Of a DNA stretch of 64,000 bases, positions 36,799-48,719 are shown one piece after another. The DNA comes from Oegoconia quadripuncta. Lineage: Eukaryota; Arthropoda; Insecta; Lepidoptera; Autostichidae. The DNA is taken from the NCBI GenBank assembly GCA_949316235.1, contig OX438754.1:1178001-1242000 (forward strand). The letters are read 5' to 3'. Under the pieces are notes generated by a model. The model made no database searches, had not been told where the DNA came from, and saw nothing but the letters and a program-made list of their open reading frames with translations. The translations under genes were made by a program, and so were the position numbers. The number at the start of each line of letters is the position of its first letter. Position 1 is the stretch's first letter.

Positions 36799-37228
36799 CA
36801 TGGGCGTAGTCACGGTGGGGCAGGGTGGGGCGCCTGCCCCCACCTTGGCTCTGACCTGTAAGGTACCTAACCAAACCTAAAAAAAAAAAATTATCTAGTT
36901 ACCTACTAACTACAATACTTAATACCCATAAGAAAGTTCACATTCGACACAAAAAAAATGCGATCAAAACAAAAAGCGCGCGCGCGATTGGCCCCACGCC
37001 ATTTTGTTTTTCGTTTGTGTGTGGTTGATTTGAGCGGGAAAGCGATAAATTGACAGCCGAAGTGCTAAGGAGGTTCTGCCAGAACCCACCCCGGCTTCTC
37101 TTAAAGTAATATTATGAAGTTAGTTAATACCTAAACAAATAAAGGTAAGACCGCGGGTGTAGTTTGCTAGTTACATATTATTTTAGACTGCCTCCCCCAC
37201 TCTGAGCCTATGGCTGGCTACGCCCATG
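36799..37228. mobile_element. hAT-like MITE, 430 bp
   Basis: The ends CATGGGCGTAG / CTACGCCCATG are perfect inverses, flanked by the perfect 8-bp duplication CCAATAAC (36791-36798 and 37229-37236). No transposase is seen. The interior has AAAGCGCGCGCGCGATTGG and a poly-A stretch. Confidence 0.9.
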
Positions 37229-37439
37229 CCAATAACCGATCTTTTTCTTCTGCAATTGTTTTCCCGCCAATAACTGGACGGTGACATCTGTTTTCCGCGA
37301 GTAACTGACAACTGTAAACTTTGTAGAATTATTAGTCAACTTCAAAATTTTAACATATTCTTTAAATGATTTTTAAATTCAAAAATGTTTTATTTAGTAA
37401 GTTATAAGAATAACATTTGAAATCGTCATGACATACAGT

Positions 37440-37960
37440 TATCGCTCATTCACTAGGCAGTCTCCCCAGAGAAGAACGAGCAAGAAACTCAGGGGTTGCT
37501 CTTTTTAAATAAGCCAATACAAATACAATTTAAAATAATTGTTAAATTTATGATTCGACAAAGAAAAATAAGAATAAAATATACTGGATATTGCCGAGCA
37601 GTTCATGTCCACGCATTCTTATCATCCAGATAGTCAGAAATTTTATAATAGCCTTTGGCACATAGTTTCCGTTTAATGGTTGTTTTAAATTTATTTAAAG
37701 GCAAATTTTGTATGTCTACCGGAACCTTATTATAAAAGCGTATACATTGTCCCTTCAATGACTTAGTGACTTTGTGTAAGCGACTGCTATGGACAGTAAG
37801 TTTATTTTTATATCTTGTATTTGGAAAGTTATGCCGATAGATTGATTAAATTATAAATCATTTGGGGTATATAAGGTTTTGCGTTCATTCTGTTACATGT
37901 TGTATATAACTTTACTTTTAATGGAAGTAAGTTTGGCCAAAACACACTGAATTGTACCTA
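37440..37960 (-). mobile_element. CR1-like LINE 3' region, antisense
   Basis: CCCCAGAGAAGAACGAGCAA, TTATCATCCAGATAGTCAGA and AAAGCGTATACATTG; it corresponds to the reverse complement of the 61400-61690 region and continues into the RT C-terminus. Confidence 0.8.
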
Positions 37961-38126
37961 AATCTAACGAATTAATATCTAATATTTTAAATAAATGTTG
38001 CCTTTTTGGAGCATTACGGGCAAAACCCAAAAGAATATGGTAAGTTAATGTTATGTTATGTGGTTTAGAAAGTTAATTAAAATGTACCTTCCGTTAAAAA
38101 TTGTTATTAGGCGGTTTACCGTGAAC

Positions 38127-38308
38127 TGTGTCCGAAGTGTAAGTTTTGTCTCGTTTTTAACTTTACCATCGCGTTCGCGTTTATGAAAAAAGTCGCTATG
38201 AAAAAAATCGTTTTGCAAATTATCCGCTAGAGGCGCTGCACATTTGTCCATACAAATCGTCACGTAAACGTGAACGCGGTAAGTCGAAACAAAACTTACA
38301 CTCCGCCT
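38127..38308. mobile_element. MITE (GCGAAGTGCGAGTTTTG family), copy 2
   Basis: GTGTCCGAAGTGTAAGTTTT ... CAAAACTTACACTCCGCC, same orientation as 6766-6954. Confidence 0.75.
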
Positions 38309-38574
38309 TCTGAATTTGAATTGTATTTTCATAGTATCAAACAACAAAAAGCCCCCTTCTGTCCGGATGTTGTGTCGGGTAAATACGGTACCGGACACTA
38401 TGCGTGGTCTGAAATACACTTGGCCGGTATTTGATAATAAGCGAAAAATAGACAGGTTTTACATTTTCGAAGGATTGCTATTTTAACCCCCGACGAAAAA
38501 CGAGGAGTGTTATGTGTTTGACGGCGTTGTGTGTGTGTTCGTCCAATCTTTGTGCGGACGTAATATCTTAGTAA

Positions 38575-38883
38575 TCATTATCAGCCCGTAAACATCACAC
38601 TGCAGGGATGACCTTCGCCCGTATATGAGGGAGTATGGGGCCATAGTCCACCACCCCAATGCCAGCCCAATGCGGCTTGGGAATTTACATGCCTTTGATT
38701 TAAATTTTTCAGGCATGGTTTCCTTACGATGTTTTCCTTCACCGTTTAAGAGCAGTCGGATAAATGCATATAAGTAATTAAATTAAATTTAATAATTCAT
38801 TGGTACATGGCCTACCTGGGAATCGAACCCGGACCCTCTAAATTGGGAGACCGCGTCTTAACCACAGAGCCACCGACGCTCCC
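38575..38883 (-). mobile_element. SINE family C, full length
   Basis: From TATCAGCCCGTAAACATCAC to the tRNA-like head (AATCGAACCCGGACCCTC, CCACAGAGCCACCGACGCTC on the + strand). Confidence 0.85.
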
Positions 38884-39119
38884 GTAATACGAGGCCCGAC
38901 TTTAGTGCGGTTTTTTTCTAGACTAAACGAATACAGGTTAAGTTATGTTTGATGACTATTGGTTAAATTTGAATAGTTAAGACAGACTGTTTTACTTGTT
39001 TTCCATAGTATTGAAGCATTCATATTATTGAGGACTGACAATAATATTACGCTATTTTGACTTCGCTATCGTTTTTGATAGTGAGTGCGACTGCGTGATT
39101 GGAGACTGTAACATGCATA

Positions 39120-39400
39120 CATGCATAACATCAAGGCCTTTATCCCAAATGGGGTGTTCAGAGACACCCCCAAAAATTAATATATGGCTTTTCCAAATAT
39201 TAAAAAAAATTAAAAGTTGTAAAAAACGCTTGCAACAACAGAGGATTACGAAATAACAGCAATGCACACGTGCACAGGAGGTAAGTGCATCGCCGTTAAA
39301 ACGTGCAAATCTATGGATGTTTTTGGTGGAAAATCCCTTAGCCGCCTTTTACGACAACCACGGGAAAGGATGGGCTCTATTCTTTTTACGTGCAGAAATC
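39120..39400. repeat. Dispersed repeat
   Basis: AAATGGGGTGTTCAGAGACA, GTGCATCGCCGTTAAAACGT and GCCTTTTACGACAACCACGG; a truncated relative is at 23300-23470. Confidence 0.5.
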
Positions 39401-39469
39401 ACACAGCACACTAGAATTCCATAATTCCGTAGATGTAGAGTCAACCCCTAATCGCCGGCTAAGGTTTTT

Positions 39470-39660
39470 TTTTTATGATTGACTGGATTCGCGTTTGACC
39501 ACAATCTCACCTGATGGAATGTGACGATGTGGTCGAATATGAAGCATGCGATCCCAGTAAATGCCTATTCACTCTGCTCTTGAAGATCCCAAGGTTGGAG
39601 GATTCAGGAAAGACTGACGCCGGAAGGGAGTTCCATGCCTTGGCTGTTGAGAAGATGAAT
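39470..39660. repeat. Dispersed repeat (relative of 1930-2215)
   Basis: Poly-T then GATTCGCGTTTGACCACAAT and CCTATTCACTCTGCTCTTGA. Confidence 0.65.
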
Positions 39661-39664
39661 GATC

Positions 39665-40165
39665 AAAGTCAAAGTCAAAAAATATTTATTTCGTAGGATA
39701 AAGATTATCACTTGAAAACGTCACATTTTTTATCTTAATATTAAAATTATTGACATTATTGCTCATTCGCAAAGCAGATTCCCCAGAGAAGAACGAGCAA
39801 GAAACTCAAGGGTTGCTCTTTTAAATAAGTTTGGGTTACAATTATATTATATTGTACAATTAGGCTGAATATCGCCGAGCGGTCTATGTCCATGCTTGCT
39901 TATCATCCAGATAGTCAGAAATTTTATAATAGCCTTTGGTAAATAATGGTGTCGATTCGGTTGACGCAAACTAAACTAAAACCAATTTTAAAGTAGGTCT
40001 GTCTTTTTCTCTCTGGAACAATATAACGTGACAGCACCAGTCTAAATCTGGTTTTAGTTTAGTTCGTGTACATCCGAATCGACACCACTGTCTGTTTTAT
40101 GATGGTTTTGAATTTATTTAAAGGTAAATTTTGAATGTCCACTGGAACTTTATTATAAAATAATG
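39665..40165 (-). mobile_element. CR1-like LINE 3' region, interrupted by a MITE
   Basis: It begins at the (GTCAAA)n terminus, follows the LINE antisense to ATAATAGCCTTTGG, is broken by the element at 39948-40088, and resumes at TCTGTTTTATGATGGTTTTG. Confidence 0.82.
39948..40088. mobile_element. MITE with GGTGTCGATTCGG termini, copy 1
   Basis: TGGTGTCGATTCGG at left, CCGAATCGACACCA at right; subterminal AACTAAACTAAAACCA / TGGTTTTAGTTTAGTT pairs too. It is inserted in a LINE tail, as is the second copy at 54917-55060. Confidence 0.82.
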
Positions 40166-40169
40166 ATGA

Positions 40170-41500
40170 TGGTGTTTATCAATTTAATTTCAATGTCCTG
40201 AAATGTGATGGATGATGAAAACGATAAGTTCTCTAATTATGGACCAGCTACCCCAGTAGCGTATGTTACACGTTCATGAATGGATACGCTTTCTTCATCA
40301 ACAGCCTATATGTGTGCCCGCTTATTACAATTTACGAGCCAGATAAAGTACTTGAGTATTATAAATTGACGAAACTCTTTCATTCAGGCAACATATCCAA
40401 ACTTTAAGCAATAGAATTCGTAAGTTAATATTTGCTTTCAAAAAACTTCGCTCTATTGCGGATTCAAAAATAATTAGACAAGTTTACTTTACCCTGGGTC
40501 AATAATTGTTAACCTACTGTACTAGTATATCCGATGCTTTATTATATTCTGTGTCTTATTATATCCGATGCTTCTCGCTATTGATCTTTGAGCACATGGT
40601 TTTTGGGATTTTGACGCATACATCGATGCATTTGAGCTCGCGATCCATAGGTCTCATGAACAATCGAGTAAACGTCTTCGAGTAATTAATTATTGATCAA
40701 ACGGCTTTAGATTTCAAGTAGGGAACCCTATTATGGAGTGGAGTAGGTAAAACTTTGTTACTCACTATTGAGAGAGCCCAAAGAGCGATTTTGAAGGTCT
40801 TTACAGTTCCTTTCTTTACCCCACTGACCTTTATAAATCCTGCAAAGTTCTAACGGTTCGGCAATTATACATAATGAGCACAGTAGTAAGACAACATACG
40901 GCTCTCCCCTACAGCACTGAAAATACGAACAAAAGAGAAAAATATATAGTTTTCCCACGGACTACAACAGGAACAACATAAGCGTTATTCTTCTATTAAA
41001 AAACTTGGGTCACTACGCATTTTCAAGAGGGAATATGCATATGCATATAACAAAAAACCGCATGCATATGGTCCTTTCGAAAGTATTGAAAATTTACCAA
41101 ATACCTACCCATATGATACCTTCTCGTGTCTAGCTTTTTATGGTTTATCACTTGCAGTTGTTTTTGAGTTGATTTTATATAGAGTTAGAGTAATTAATTC
41201 CTTGGTGGCAACAACTACGCTATCGGCGGGGGGTGAAAATCAGCAAATCTGCTGAGTCCCTACCTTTTCAACACAGTTTGACCTAATTTATTATCAATTA
41301 ATTACTTGTTAAATTAACTTTGTGGTGAATAAATACCTTTTATTTATTTATTTCTCGTCCAAATTTTATGTGTTTCTAGGTCGTTTTCTCTATAATAGAT
41401 TAAATGCAAAATTAAGCATGATCTCCCTTAGCTATTATGAATGTAAGAAAATCTCCAGGGAGCCCTACAAATTATGTCGTACGAAGATACAGATAAGTTA
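40170..41500. other. No feature recognised
   Basis: AT-rich; the 40758-40958 minus frame has no resemblance. A small palindromic patch ATGCATATGCATATAAC / CCGCATGCATATGG lies at 41035-41070. Confidence 0.4.
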
Positions 41501-41507
41501 TTAATTG

Positions 41508-41622
41508 TATTTTTTTTTTTTTTTTTATATGAGAGAGAGGGCGGCAAACGAGCATGCGGGTCACCTGATGGAAAGCAATCACCGCCGCCCATGGACACCC
41601 GCAACACCAAAAGAAACCAAAA
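41508..41622. repeat. Dispersed repeat (TATGAGAGAG...GGCAAACGA family)
   Basis: Poly-T, TATATGAGAGAGAGGGCGGC and GTCACCTGATGGAAAGCAAT; truncated at AACACCAAAAG. Confidence 0.75.
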
Positions 41623-41827
41623 GCAAAATAGAAATAAAAATAGATTTATATTATTTATATGCTGTTAGTGGTTATTTTTAAGTCTGATATATTGAATTAT
41701 GCTCTTTTCCGCCTGAAACACAGGAATACCTAGTTCAGACACCAGCTGTTTACATTTCTATGCAAGTTCTTTGTTATTTAAAATTTGTTGACTTAAGTAT
41801 TTCAATAAAAGATTAATGTTATTATAT

Positions 41828-41932
41828 GATATCGTATCGTATCATATATCACATCACATCACGTCAAGTCACGTCACGTCACGTAACGTCACGTCACGTC
41901 ATGTCATATTATATTATATTAATATTAGCCTT
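41828..41932. repeat. TCACG/TATCG pentanucleotide tract
   Basis: A degenerate tandem array: ATCGTATCGTATCATATATC, CACATCACATCACGTCAAGT, then CACGTCACGTCACGTAACGT and more. Confidence 0.85.
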
Positions 41933-41934
41933 AC

Positions 41935-42210
41935 ACGTCCCTACTTTTGGGGCACAGCCTCCTTTCACTGAGACGGCATGAGCCCTAATGAACGACGCGG
42001 GCCCAGTGCGGATTGGTGGAGGCTGCCTGTAGGCTACCGACTTAGCTTAACGACTGCCTTCAATTAAAAACAACCGGGACTGACTATGTAACGTGCCCTC
42101 CGAAGCACGGAAATACTCGTATTAAATGCCCACTAGTGATCACCCAGACATTGCTTTACTTCGCAAATTGAAAACGAATAGCGAATATGACTGCGCCACG
42201 AATGCTTTAT
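41935..42210. repeat. Dispersed repeat (CCGAAGCACG...CACCC family)
   Basis: TTTGGGGCACAGCCTCCTTT, GCGGATTGGTGGAGGC and CAACCGGGACTGACTATGTA; relative of 10236-10490 and 50690-50880. Confidence 0.6.
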
Positions 42211-42221
42211 TAAACATAATA

Positions 42222-42484
42222 AGTATCCTTGGACATACACACAGCGCCATCTAGTTCCATACTAAGCAACTATAGGCTTATATATGGATACCAGATGGTT
42301 GATATACTACATAGGAAGATTTTTTGTAATTAAATATCTACATAATATAAATGCAAACATCCAAACCTCATCCATTCATTTCATTCATCATTCATCACAC
42401 AAACATTATGCCCCTAGCGGGATTCAAACCCACGACCATACGGTATTAGCAGACAGTGTTTCTAACCACTACACCAAGCAGGTA
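42222..42484 (-). mobile_element. SINE family B, full length
   Basis: TTGGACATACACACAGCGCC at the tail side and GCGGGATTCAAACCCACGAC ... CTAACCACTACACCAAGCAG at the head side. Confidence 0.83.
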
Positions 42485-42489
42485 TTAGA

Positions 42490-43660
42490 TTGCAAACAGG
42501 AAGATAAAGGGTTTGATTCTAAGGAGAGTATCAGGCCTCCTGCTCAAATGTAGTGTTTTAGTACAATTTAAAATCTTAGCCCCGTTTTGAAAGAAATTAC
42601 TTTTATTACTGAATAAAGTCTATCGAGCAGTAGATCTTTCAGTTACGATAGCCAATCATTCATAATTCAAGGTTTATCTGCCTTATGTATAGAATACAAA
42701 TGTCTATCCTAAAGACCACCACAGCGAGGTGGTAAGGGAGGGATAAAATGTGTATATACTTTCATATTATTTATATTGAGTGTCAGAACTGCTTCGCAAT
42801 CGCAAAAAAAATAACATTTGAATTATTATGAAAATTTAAATATTGACAAACCTCAAGAAATAGTACGAACAATGTCATTTGACGAACACAGTAAGTTTAT
42901 GAGTTGGAGGTGGGTATTCAAACTTGTGAATACAGTTGAAAACATCCGAGTGTTTCAATAATTGATTGGATATACCTGTATCCGTATGCTTTTACAGAGT
43001 TTAAACTTTTAGAAATCCGAAGAAGTTATAGAAATGTGTCCATAACATTTCTTATTTTCTAATTTAAGCAAACATAATCCTGGATTGCTTAAATAAAATG
43101 CAAGATAGTGACCAACACGCTATGTAATACTAAACGCACAAAATGTGTTTCAGCGTGTGGATGTGTATGATTTGTGAAGCATAGGGATGAGCGACTCTGA
43201 CTGCTTCATCGTTACTTTGGTAATAGGTACTAAAGAACCGGGAAACAGGTAAATCTCATTTCTCTGTGTATTAAAAAAAATAGTTCAAAAAGAGAACTAG
43301 GTCAGCGCTAATTTATAAGTTGTTTCTTACGTGGTTATTTTTGTATTACGTCTCACTACTGGTAATATAATATGCGTCATATATTAGATACCGCGTAGTA
43401 CGCACTCACGCTTGTTACATACAAGAATAAAGTCCAGCAAGGTCATAAAGCCGGCCCCTCAAACGCCATAAGGTATACAATACAATAGCTCTACCAAGCC
43501 CTACTTCACGTGTGCAGACGACCTTACTCAAGAATTACTGTGTTCTACGGAACCAAAAACTTAAGTTTCTAAACGTTCAACGCACGGCCGTCACATTTAC
43601 GCACCTAATCCATTACACATCCAACGCCCGTCCCTCTCACTTCCACTAAAAAAAGGAACG
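42490..43660. other. No feature recognised
   Basis: Unique-looking DNA upstream of the candidate promoter; no repeats identified. Confidence 0.4.
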
Positions 43661-43839
43661 CGTAAAGCCTTCAGTGTACCTCGTGACACAGTTTAGATGC
43701 AGCGTGCGTGCTCGGAGCCGGAAGTATAATGCGATTATCGATTTGCTTATGACAGAAAATGCGTTGAATGGACAAGGATTGTGAGGGGTGTGGTGTGACG
43801 AGAAGGGGAGGGGAATAACGCGCGGGTGGGGCGACCGCG

Positions 43840-43874
43840 TCAGTGCGCCGGAGGCAGCGGGCTGCGACGGTTGT
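43840..43874 (+). promoter_or_regulatory. TATA-less promoter: TCAGT initiator plus DPE
   Basis: TCAGT (43840-43844) is the arthropod initiator with A+1 at 43842. GGTTGT at 43869-43874 is exactly +28 to +33 and fits the downstream promoter element consensus RGWYVT. The region 43670-43990 is GC/CpG-rich against an AT-rich background and no TATA box is near -30. The coincidence with the ATG exon downstream supports it. Confidence 0.55.
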
Positions 43875-43890
43875 GTGCACGCAGCCCGCT
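43856..43890 (+). promoter_or_regulatory. GC hairpin in the predicted 5' leader
   Basis: AGCGGGCTGCG (43856-43866) and CGCAGCCCGCT (43880-43890) form a perfect 11-bp stem with a 13-nt loop. If transcribed it would sit about 14 nt from the cap and could limit scanning. Confidence 0.6.
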
Positions 43891-43918
43891 ATTCGAACAA
43901 TTCCCGAGTGTAGTGCAA

Positions 43919-43972
43919 ATGCTTGTGTTTATATGGCGCTCAAATTACTGCGAGTGTTGGTGCTGGGTGTGA
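43919..43972 (+). CDS. Upstream ORF, 17 codons
   Basis: ATG CTT GTG ... GTG TGA. It overlaps the main predicted start in another frame, so it could repress translation if the transcript is real. It is a prediction from position only. Confidence 0.3.
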   Translation: MLVFIWRSNYCECWCWV

Positions 43973-43990
43973 TCGCGGCAGCGGCCGACG
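43933..43990 (+). CDS. Candidate first coding exon with signal peptide, unknown gene
   Basis: ATG at 43933 opens MALKLLRVLVLGVIAAAAD: a basic n-region, a leucine/valine core of about 12 residues and small residues, a typical secretory signal peptide. A donor-like gtttgt follows GACG at 43991. The frame also stays open to 44103 without splicing. The signal peptide placed about 90 nt after an Inr/DPE promoter suggests exon 1 of a secreted or membrane protein gene on the + strand. No second exon was identified in the 20 kb downstream. Confidence 0.45.
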
Positions 43991-44103
43991 GTTTGTTTGT
44001 TTCTGTGTCTTTTTGTGTAGCACGTGGTCCGCTAAAGTGTTTACGGCGAGCGGGGCATGCGCGCCGCTTGTTTGCGTCGCCTATGGGTCAAACACCGGCA
44101 TAA

Positions 44104-45395
44104 CCTATGAAAGCCTCTATGACACGCAGTTGTGGTACCAAGTAAGTCTAGATGTAGAGATGAAGGAAGACGCTGTCGGTTTCGATACGCGTTTGGAGAT
44201 CGAAGAAACCATTGCTTAAGGATTTTGACATTGCAGCATTTCTTGAATGAAAAATTGCGTATAATTCCAATTATTCGTTTCTATATGCCTTTGGAAGTTT
44301 CCTTAATAGATTGTGTCATCTATGGAAGGTTTCTCAATTCCTTTTTAAAAACATCCAACGTTTGTTTCCAAACGCCAATCATCTTTTGTTTTCTTGATAT
44401 AATTTGTCCTTCACAATCCTTATCCTAATCTCAATCGTTCCAATCTAATGTTATTGTTTACACAACACAATTTGGACTCCAATTGGACTCTTGTTTTGGT
44501 CGGAACAACTGCTATACCTACGGTGATGTAAGTACATTTACTGCATACCTGAAGAGTCAAGAATTGGACGAAACAAGTTTTGAAGTACCTATCTTTGTTA
44601 TTACTTCCCTTGATGTAGCTATATCTTCTACTGATAGAAATTATGTCTACAAGAAGAGGCCCCATTATCCGTGTCGAACAGAATTCAGTTTGGTATATTG
44701 CTTCCTAGAAGTGGAATTCTAAATAACCGGTAAATATAAACTGTGTAGCGAACCTACGGTCATCCCATATCTCAATAGGTGAAGGAATATGAGAAGCCGC
44801 TTCGAGTTTAGATGCTTTCTTAGTAATGAATTGATTAAAATGAAGGTAACGAGAGAAGTTTTGTTTGTTATAATTTAATAATTTACTCTGATCAAGTGGT
44901 GACCTCGCCAGTTAAATAGGAATCATCACCTGCCTACTACGAACAACAGACCTACAAGATTTGCAACAAAATGTTGCCACTAAATACTTCGTCCTATTTC
45001 TTCGGTGCTATTGTTTAAAATTTGATTGATATTGATGTCTACCACAAAATAAACGTAGCCTTTTTTGCTAATAACGTTAGATGGCATTTATATGAAACGC
45101 TAAAACTTCTTCTCAATATTCTATCTAAGCCTTTTACACTTCTTCCAAATCACCGTAATACAATGGGAACAGTTGACGTTACTTGCGTTGACGTTACTTG
45201 CGTTGACGATGTCCCTTTCCGACAGTTTGAATTTATCTAGGTACTTACTGACAACATAACTACACCGTCCATCTCTTATCAATTAATACATTGAAATTGA
45301 TATTCCGCAAAACGAAAGAAATTATGTAAATTTGATAAGGTAATCGACTTACTTATTTCTTAACAAACTGCTCTCAAGTCACTAAATCTGCACGA
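44104..45395 (+). other. Presumed first intron of the second gene
   Basis: Unique-looking sequence. A direct tandem duplication (GTTGACGTTACTTGC twice) lies at about 45172-45208. No exon recognised. Confidence 0.4.
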
Positions 45396-45399
45396 CCGA

Positions 45400-45680
45400 A
45401 GTTTTTTTTATGCACAATATCAATCACACCTGATGTTAAGCGAAGTTGAGGCCGAAGGTGTTCGCGTACTGACCCGGAAACCCCAATATTTGGGGAACTG
45501 GCTATCTTATCTCTGACAACCGGAACACAACAATGCTATTAACATTGCTGTTTGGCGGCAGATTTAGATAAGAAGGTGGTAGCTAGCCAGGCCAACTAAA
45601 CATGTACCCCGCTGGGGATCGAACCCGCGACCTCCGATTCGTAAAGCCTATGTTGTTTACATTGAGCCACGGAGACGGTT
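45400..45680 (-). mobile_element. SINE family A with small deletions
   Basis: Tail TTTTTTTATGCACAATATCA to head GTTTACATTGAGCCACGGAG; box B intact (GGGGATCGAACCCGCGACCT on the + strand). Confidence 0.85.
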
Positions 45681-46029
45681 AAACAGAGTCGCCGGCAACA
45701 ACTGATTGTAAAGATTAAACATGAAATATTTTATTACTGCTTATGTTTTTCTTATGTTTTAGTATACTGTCATCATTATTAGATATAGTATAAGAGAAAG
45801 CTGATCTTCTGAGCTCAATTTTGCTTAGAACTCGACTCTCGAAAACAGCGAAGACACCGCCTAACGTCCCGCGGCGTGAGAGCTCAAAACCTGGATATTC
45901 GTTTCACTCAAAACGGGGCTGTGAGGCGGCGAGCCCAATTGTACCTCGACATCCTTAGGGTGAATGGAATAGATGACATTACAGTCATCTGAAGACATGT
46001 GTACCTGAGTTAACTTCGGTGTCAACCAA

Positions 46030-46261
46030 CATAAATAATAATAAATAATATAAATATTTCGAACACTTACACCAATCATCTAGTCCCAAAGTAAGCAAAG
46101 CTTGTGCTATGGATACTAGATAACGGATAAACATACATAAATATTTATATAAACATCCATGACTCAGGAATAAATGTTCATATTCATCCATCACACAAAC
46201 ATTTACCGCAACCGTTGGTTTCGCTGACAGGGTCACTATCCACTACACCAATCAGTCGTCA
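46030..46261 (-). mobile_element. SINE B-related, near full length
   Basis: CTAGTCCCAAAGTAAGCAAA ... ACTCAGGAATAAATGTTCAT ... ATCCACTACACCAATCAGTC; sister of 26322-26495, with a diverged head. Confidence 0.7.
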
Positions 46262-46434
46262 AGCGTGTTCTGTTTTATGTCCTCATGGAATGTAGCCTGG
46301 AGTAAGCCCGGTGATTAGGTTACCTCACCCAAATGTGTGTATTTACATGTAGGAGCACCGGCGCTTTCTGTAATGATAGTGATCTTCTTGTATATGTTAC
46401 ACATCGCTGGGCAGAAGTTGTTGAGATAAAGGGC

Positions 46435-46860
46435 ATAGTTTGACAAGAGTTTGGCATAAGGCTCTTTTATCAAAGTTACCATTTGACGGGCTACGGACTA
46501 TACAAGTGGTCCGCTACTTTTTCTCTGGGCGGGGCATAAAAGCCGTTGTTGATAGTAATAACCAGAGCAGTAGCTCTGACACAATACCTTTAAATGTTGG
46601 CGTTTCCAAAGGGTCAGCTATATTGTATAATCTACTCATCTTGCATATTAATATGCTGCGAATGAGCAATACGAACTGATACGTGGTGTACGGTTGACTC
46701 TAAGTATGCTGACCCTGCAAGTCGCTCTCGTTCACTAGTCTCGGAAAGTGAGATACAGCTTGTTTCTGACATAACTTGTTGGAGAAAATCTCGGAAATAA
46801 AAGAATGGGGAATCCAATTTAACCGCAGAAAGTACTTCATTCTACATCACGTCCGGCCAA
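46435..46860 (+). pseudogene. Jockey-type RT fragment, decayed
   Basis: The frame reads TRVWHKALLSKLPFDGLRTI, then YFFSGRGIKAVVDSNNQSSS and NVGVSKGSAILYNLLILHIN. These align by eye with RVWHxGLLxKL...SFLSGR and the RT motif B region (N-x-GVPQGSVLSPTLFLLHIND). P-Q is replaced by S-K, the YADD box is lost and stops follow. A dead LINE fragment, in the presumed intron. Confidence 0.7.
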
Positions 46861-46869
46861 AAACTGTTG

Positions 46870-48700
46870 TATTCAAAGATTTATAGATACATGCCATCGT
46901 TATCATCGCAAAATGATAAATAAAAATAATAGAGTGACCAAGTGCAACTGCGAAATACACTACTATTCGGTTCTACTCTTCCCATATAGTAGGTCGTCCT
47001 GTTTAAAACTACGCACCAAGATTAAACGAAAATTAGATTAAAGAAAAGTACTCACTGAAGTAAACAGGACTTGGATCAGAAATCCATTTACGAAGTAAAT
47101 TGAGTAACTATATTAAAAGAGTTCTTGGAAAATCCGTAAGCAAATAAGAATTGAAGTGAAACGGATCGTATTATGTTAGGCTAAGTAATTTACTCATGTT
47201 TCAGAAGGAAGTTTTATAAATTGATAAGATTTGGATTTTTCTTAACTGTAGCTTCATCGACGACTCATAAAGTATAGGTATATCACGCTGAAGACACAAA
47301 CATGCTGAGAACCCTCAGTCTATTGAAGGGATTCATCTTCTCTCAAACCACCGAAACACAAAAAGTTTAAAGTGTTGTTCTCATCATCTACCGCCAAGAT
47401 TAAGATAAGATGGGGTGGATATTTTAGAATGCCTTATCTAACTGAACGTCTAAATACAAAAGTGCGAAGAACTGTGGTTCGAAAGATCGCAGTTCCGATA
47501 CTCTGTTGGTCGAGATATTGCTTGTACGATAAAATTTACAGCGACAGAATCCTTCTTCGACGAACGCTAGTGTGTGAAAGGCAGGTTCTTGCACCACTGG
47601 GCTATCACCGGGGTGCTGTGCAAACTATACTTTATATGATAATAATCTATCTACTTCTTTTTTAACTATATAGGAACAAATACATAATAATAGCATATAA
47701 AAAAGAAACATAATAGCTTTTTATCTTGTTGTCGCACATTAGCATAGACACTGTTGATGTTGCCATAATTAGTTAATCTTGTATATACTAGTGAAATTAC
47801 AGTTAAAATTGCTTCCCTAAGACTTGGCTTCTGCCATTATAAAGAAAAAAAATGAACAAGTAAATTGAAGACTTGGCTTATGCCTGGCTACTAACCCCTG
47901 ATTGAAGATGACTAAAAATTAATGACTAGGCTGTATGGCTTGTTCCTTTTCCTTTCTCTCATGAAGAGGGATAAAAAAAAATAAAAAATATATATCCATA
48001 GTGCTAAGGAATGTCGCGGAAAATAAGCGCATTTTCAAACCCAGCCTCATTTGCAGCCGTGACGTTTAAGGGGGTATATAAACGAGACAGTTTGCGGCTG
48101 ATCGAAGGGGATGCAAGTGATCCTTGCGCTCTCCTGGCGCCCATGACCTATTTTCACATTTCCAAGACGCTCTTTGAATCTTGTTGATTTGATGTATAAC
48201 GTTCTCTCTCGACAATTTCATCCTAATTGAACTCTTGTCCTTTCTGATTGAATGCGTTATTGTTAGCTCAATACAGTTCGGACCATTAGGGTCCGTTTGC
48301 ATCATGTTTTGATTCCTCACTTTGTTTCATCTTAATCAAGTATGTCCATACCAAAAATCTAGCTTGTAACTAACATTAGTTTTTTACTGAATTCCGTATA
48401 TTTCCATATTAAAATCTTAATCATCGACTTCAATTAACAAATCCATTTATCAAACTGACTAAACTTTCAAATCTGCCAAAACACCTGGAAAGTTTCTATT
48501 GTAATCCTCAGCAGAGTTAAAGGAGAAGGGAAGCCCGTACAAACTTTTGTTCGATCAAAGGCAACGAATATCCTTGACATTCACCTCCAGAGGTCGCGGT
48601 ACAAGGTCTCCTTGTCCACCATTGTGGAGGATAGGATAGATGTTGGGCATTACTTAAGAATGGACTGATTGATAGGTAAAGTCACGTATTTCTTTTAAGG
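46870..48700. other. No feature recognised
   Basis: Unique-looking AT-rich sequence with short unrelated frames. Confidence 0.4.
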
Positions 48701-48719
48701 TGTGACAATAATGTTGAGT

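Noticed and set aside
41828..41932. CRISPR-like array
   Set aside because: Pentamer units without spacers in a eukaryotic genome; simple satellite.
43843..44103. Reading the 43.8-44.1 kb frame as one unspliced 86-codon gene
   Set aside because: There is no ATG before 43933 in a good context and the sequence after residue 20 looks random; a spliced first exon is more likely, though unproved.
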